DNA from: Qipengyuania pacifica | GTDB taxonomy: Bacteria > Pseudomonadota > Alphaproteobacteria > Sphingomonadales > Sphingomonadaceae | DNA: 64,000 bases | Direction of reading: 5' to 3' | NCBI RefSeq assembly: GCF_019857205.1 | Contig: NZ_JAHWXO010000006.1 | Span: 162,034 to 226,033, forward strand | In this document: piece after piece, positions 61,971 through 64,000 of the stretch | How the letters are laid out: every line of letters begins with the position of its first letter | Numbering within the stretch: the first letter of the stretch is position 1 | Position numbers and translations under genes: made by a program | Notes under the pieces: generated by a model | The model's database searches: none | Seen by the model: only the letters and a program-made list of their open reading frames with translations | Told to the model about the DNA's origin: nothing

Positions 61971-62951
61971 TTAAGCGGCGAGCTTGCGGTGTTGCAAGCG
62001 CCGATATTCGAGTGTCTGTCGTTTGATCCTTTCTCGTCGTTTGATGATCTCGGGTGCCCTGCCGAAGTAGGCGTCGGCAGGTGTCACATTGTCGAGGCTC
62101 TCGTGGTAGCGCTGGTGATTGTAGTGCTCGACGAACGCCTCGATTTGCTGTTCGAGATCGCCGGGCAGGCAGTAGTTTTCCAGCAGGACGCGGTTCTTCA
62201 ATGTCTGGTACCAGCGCTCGATCTTGCCCTGTGTCTGCGGATGGAAGGGCGCACCGCGCACATGGTCCATTTGTTTGCCGTCGAGATAATCCGCCAGTTC
62301 CCCGGCGATGTAGTTGGGGCCATTGTCGCTGAGCAGACGCGGCCTATGCAAGACATTGGCATGATCACAGCCTGAGGCTTTCAGCGCCATATCGAGCGTT
62401 TCAGTGACGTCGCTGGCGCACATGGTCGAACACAGCCGCTAGGCGATGATGTAGCGTGAGTAATCGTCGAGCACCGTCGATAGATACATCCAACCCCACC
62501 CGATGATCTTGAAGTAGGTAAAGTCCGTCTGCCACATCTCGTTCGGGCGGGTGGTCTTCGTATGGAACACCTCTGCCGCCTTGATGACCGTGTAGGCCGG
62601 GCTGGTGATCAGATCATGGGCCTTGAGCAGAAGGTAAACCGTGGCTTCCGATACGAAGTAGCGCTTCTCGTCGGTGAAGCGCACCGCCAGTTCGCGCGGA
62701 GACAGATCGGTCTGTTCCAGCGCCATCTCGACGATCTCATCCTGGACCTCGGGCGCGATCCTGTTCCACACCCGGCTTGGCGCAGATGGCCGGTCTGCCA
62801 GTGCCTCCGGTCCGCCTTCAAGGAAGCGGTCATACCAGCGGTGGAAAGTGCGCCTTGCCACGCCGAGCTGGTCCAGCGTGCGCGTGGCTGGCAGGTGCGA
62901 CTGCTCGACGATCCGGATAATCCCCAGCTTCTCGGATGCGGGATATCTCAT
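61971..62951 (-). pseudogene. IS3-family transposase OrfB with an in-frame amber codon
   Basis: Frame reads RYPASEKLGIIRIVEQSHLP (HTH) to FTYFKIIGWGWMYLSTVLDDYSRYIIA, then TAG at 62439-62441, then RLCSTMCASDVTETLDMALK and the rest of the DDE domain (LLSDNGPNYIAGELADYL, the E in GKIERWYQTLKN). Homologues have Trp at the stop (TGG to TAG is one base). The start overlaps the orfA stop by 4 bases. The element probably cannot transpose by itself. Confidence 0.88.
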
Positions 62952-63322
62952 TCTTCGTCTCCCCCATCCGCGATCATGCTTTTTTTGAGCAACCGATTCT
63001 CCAGGGTGAGGTCCGCTACGCATTCCTTCAGATCGCGGGCCTCACGGCGAAGATCCTTCACCTCGTCAGTGGTCGCAGAACGGGCCGTATCGCCAGCAAG
63101 CCTGCGCTTGCCGGCCTCCATGAACTCCTTGGACCAGGTGTAATACAGGCACTGGGCAATGCTCTCACGGCGGCACAGTTCGGCAATGGAAGCATCGCCG
63201 CGCAGACCCTCCAGAACGATCCGGATCTTGTCGTCGGCGGAGAAGTGTCGGCGAGTCTTGCGCCGAATGTCCTTTACGACCTGCTCGGCAGGCATCTTGG
63301 ATTTTGAGGATTTGGGCTTCAT
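62948..63322 (-). CDS. IS3-family transposase OrfA
   Basis: A 124-residue protein with an HTH (RRHFSADDKIRIVLEGLRGD, then ASIAELCRREGIA-like pattern SIAQCLYYTWSKEFMEAGKRRL) and a C-terminal Leu-rich coiled coil (DLRREARDLKECVADLTLENRLLKKS). It would bind the IS ends. Intact. Confidence 0.9.
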   Translation of the reverse strand: MKPKSSKSKMPAEQVVKDIRRKTRRHFSADDKIRIVLEGLRGDASIAELCRRESIAQCLYYTWSKEFMEAGKRRLAGDTARSATTDEVKDLRREARDLKECVADLTLENRLLKKSMIADGGDEE

Positions 63323-63388
63323 CTTCGTTCCTTCGTCACTACGACGAAGCCCAAATCCTCCTTAACTTACAACCTCAAATCTGTGCCA

Positions 63389-63472
63389 TAGGCGCTGACG
63401 GGGAACAAGTCCGGATGTGATGCCTCTTCTGCCTGCCTTTAGCTCAAGTTTTTCGAAGCCGACCTGCTCCAT
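63389..63472 (-). pseudogene. 5' fragment of an unknown gene cut by the IS
   Basis: On the minus strand an ATG at 63472 opens MEQVGFEKLELKAGRRGITS and continues GLVPRQRL to the IS boundary. No strong ribosome binding site is seen and no family is recognised. It begins 23 bases after the AlpA-like stop, so it was probably the next gene of that unit. Left of the IS I cannot find a clear continuation. Confidence 0.35.
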
Positions 63473-63495
63473 GGTTTCACCGAACCGTGGAATTT

Positions 63496-63735
63496 TCAAG
63501 TCGCCTCGACCGACTTGATCCAGTCGTCAATTTCTGACTCGATCCAGACAGTACATTTCGAACCCAGCGATCGAGAGCGGGGGAATGACCCGTCCCGCAT
63601 CCGCTGATAGATCGCTGATCGTCGCATTCCGACGCGGGCCATAACTTCGGGTAGCCGAACAAGCCGCTCCTGAAATCTGGCTTCTCGATTAACCGTGCCG
63701 GATAATTCGGCACTCTCGCGCTTCGGGTCTGACAT
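63496..63735 (-). CDS. AlpA-family regulator (second copy)
   Basis: A 79-residue protein. The core reads ERLVRLPEVMARVGMRRSAIYQRMRDGSFPRSRSLG, then CTVWIESEIDDWI: the AlpA winged HTH as in the 43.9 kb gene, but a different sequence. The ATG at 63735 is chosen because the upstream residues are not family-like. It points into the island and could be the excisionase for this end or for a second island. Confidence 0.85.
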   Translation of the reverse strand: MSDPKRESAELSGTVNREARFQERLVRLPEVMARVGMRRSAIYQRMRDGSFPRSRSLGSKCTVWIESEIDDWIKSVEAT

Positions 63736-63962
63736 CCTGTCTTCCTGGTAACATAGCGATCCTCCCCAGGATTGATTGCGGGATACCAAACGCTCTCAGG
63801 TGTAGGAAAGCAAGAAGAACAGAAAAAGAACAAGCAGCATTGGAATGAAGCGTTTGCGAATGTGCCGGCTCAGGTGTCTGTGCGTCGGGCCCTGGACAGA
63901 CCACTGATCCGACATTTTTCACCAGCAAGCTGCTTCAGCACCGCACGCAGTGACCACGAATC

Positions 63963-63983
63963 TTTTTCATACTTTTTTCATAC
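63963..63983 (+). repeat. T-tract/CATAC repeat, copy 2
   Basis: Identical over 21 bases to the copy upstream of the integrase (41080-41100), in the same orientation. The rest of 63736-64000 holds no gene that I can support. Confidence 0.7.
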
Positions 63984-64000
63984 ACAATCCATGATGTCAG

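Larger units (their letters stand above)
61916..63388 (-). mobile_element. IS3-family insertion sequence (orfB amber-mutated)
   Basis: About 1.47 kb, containing overlapping orfA and orfB on the minus strand. The ends both carry TGGCACA read inward (61916 on the plus strand; 63388 on the minus strand), with imperfect similarity for about 40 bases inside. I see no target duplication at either side. The right end interrupts a small reading frame. Confidence 0.75.
40938..64000. mobile_element. Integrase-bearing genomic island in a tRNA-Val gene (right end beyond the window)
   Basis: Left boundary: a 3' tRNA-Val(CAC) fragment directly beside a tyrosine integrase. Inside: AlpA-type regulators near both ends, decayed genes, two IS3-family sequences, and a compact catabolic operon. 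A 21-bp repeat occurs near the left end (41080) and near the window's right edge (63963). The end point is not seen, so 64000 is only the window limit. It could be two tandem islands rather than one. Confidence 0.7.

Noticed and set aside
1..64000. CRISPR array, prophage structural genes or toxin-antitoxin pairs
   Set aside because: No regularly spaced repeats, no capsid/tail/portal genes, and no small gene pair with TA motifs were recognised.

Overview
The window looks like chromosomal DNA of a high-GC alphaproteobacterium of the order Sphingomonadales, probably the Erythrobacter/Altererythrobacter/Novosphingobium group. This is inferred from gene content: a zwf-edd-glk-eda Entner-Doudoroff operon, DUF1465, DUF2254 and DUF465 proteins, three TonB-dependent receptors, and a ptsP-rodZ-cpoB-tilS order. 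No rRNA or intact tRNA is present to fix the genus.

Positions 1-40,930 are core chromosome, densely packed with many 1-4 base stop/start overlaps. In order they carry: a truncated molybdo-hydroxylase iron-sulfur subunit, arsC, an MFS exporter, a lipid/rRNA-type methyltransferase, lipB with a lipoprotein, an Old Yellow Enzyme, a DMT exporter, DUF2254, an S9 peptidase, nadA, DUF4230 with an MBL hydrolase, glpK, two small DUF465 proteins, ptsP-rodZ-cpoB-tilS, an L,D-transpeptidase, the Entner-Doudoroff operon, a transglutaminase-like protease, a CHASE2-EAL c-di-GMP protein with unusually AT-rich DNA, rimO, a K+ channel, serS-surE, a sulfotransferase, and a TonB receptor divergent from a TetR regulator. 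Between the EAL gene and the transglutaminase lies an 11-codon, Trp-rich micro-ORF with an ideal ribosome binding site, followed by a hairpin.

At 40,938-40,982 sits the 3' half of a tRNA-Val(CAC) gene, immediately followed by a tyrosine integrase. From there to the right edge the DNA has the character of a genomic island. Its left part holds the integrase, a VirB1-like lytic transglycosylase coupled to a DUF5818 protein, a small HTH protein and an AlpA-type regulator. A zone of decay follows: a VOC-family remnant, a LysR gene with a stop codon in its recognition helix, a phoD gene frameshifted at a 17-bp perfect inverted repeat, and an IS3 remnant. Among these lie apparently intact genes for a PaaI thioesterase, a DUF2855 protein and a TonB receptor.

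The cargo core (51.3-61.9 kb) is a catabolic unit: AMACR-type CoA-transferase/racemase, acyl-CoA synthetase, crotonase, SCPx-type thiolase, acyl-CoA dehydrogenase, MFE-2-type SDR, TonB receptor and LysR regulator. The set parallels the peroxisomal pathway for 2-methyl-branched and sterol side chains. A shared promoter-proximal sequence lies upstream of both the synthetase operon and the TonB receptor, suggesting one regulon for uptake and degradation.

The right end holds an IS3-family element (orfB broken by an amber codon) that cuts into a small gene, a second AlpA-type regulator, and a second copy of a 21-bp T-tract/CATAC repeat also found just upstream of the integrase. That repeat pair could be integrase arm sites near both ends of one island, or could mark a second integrase just outside the window.
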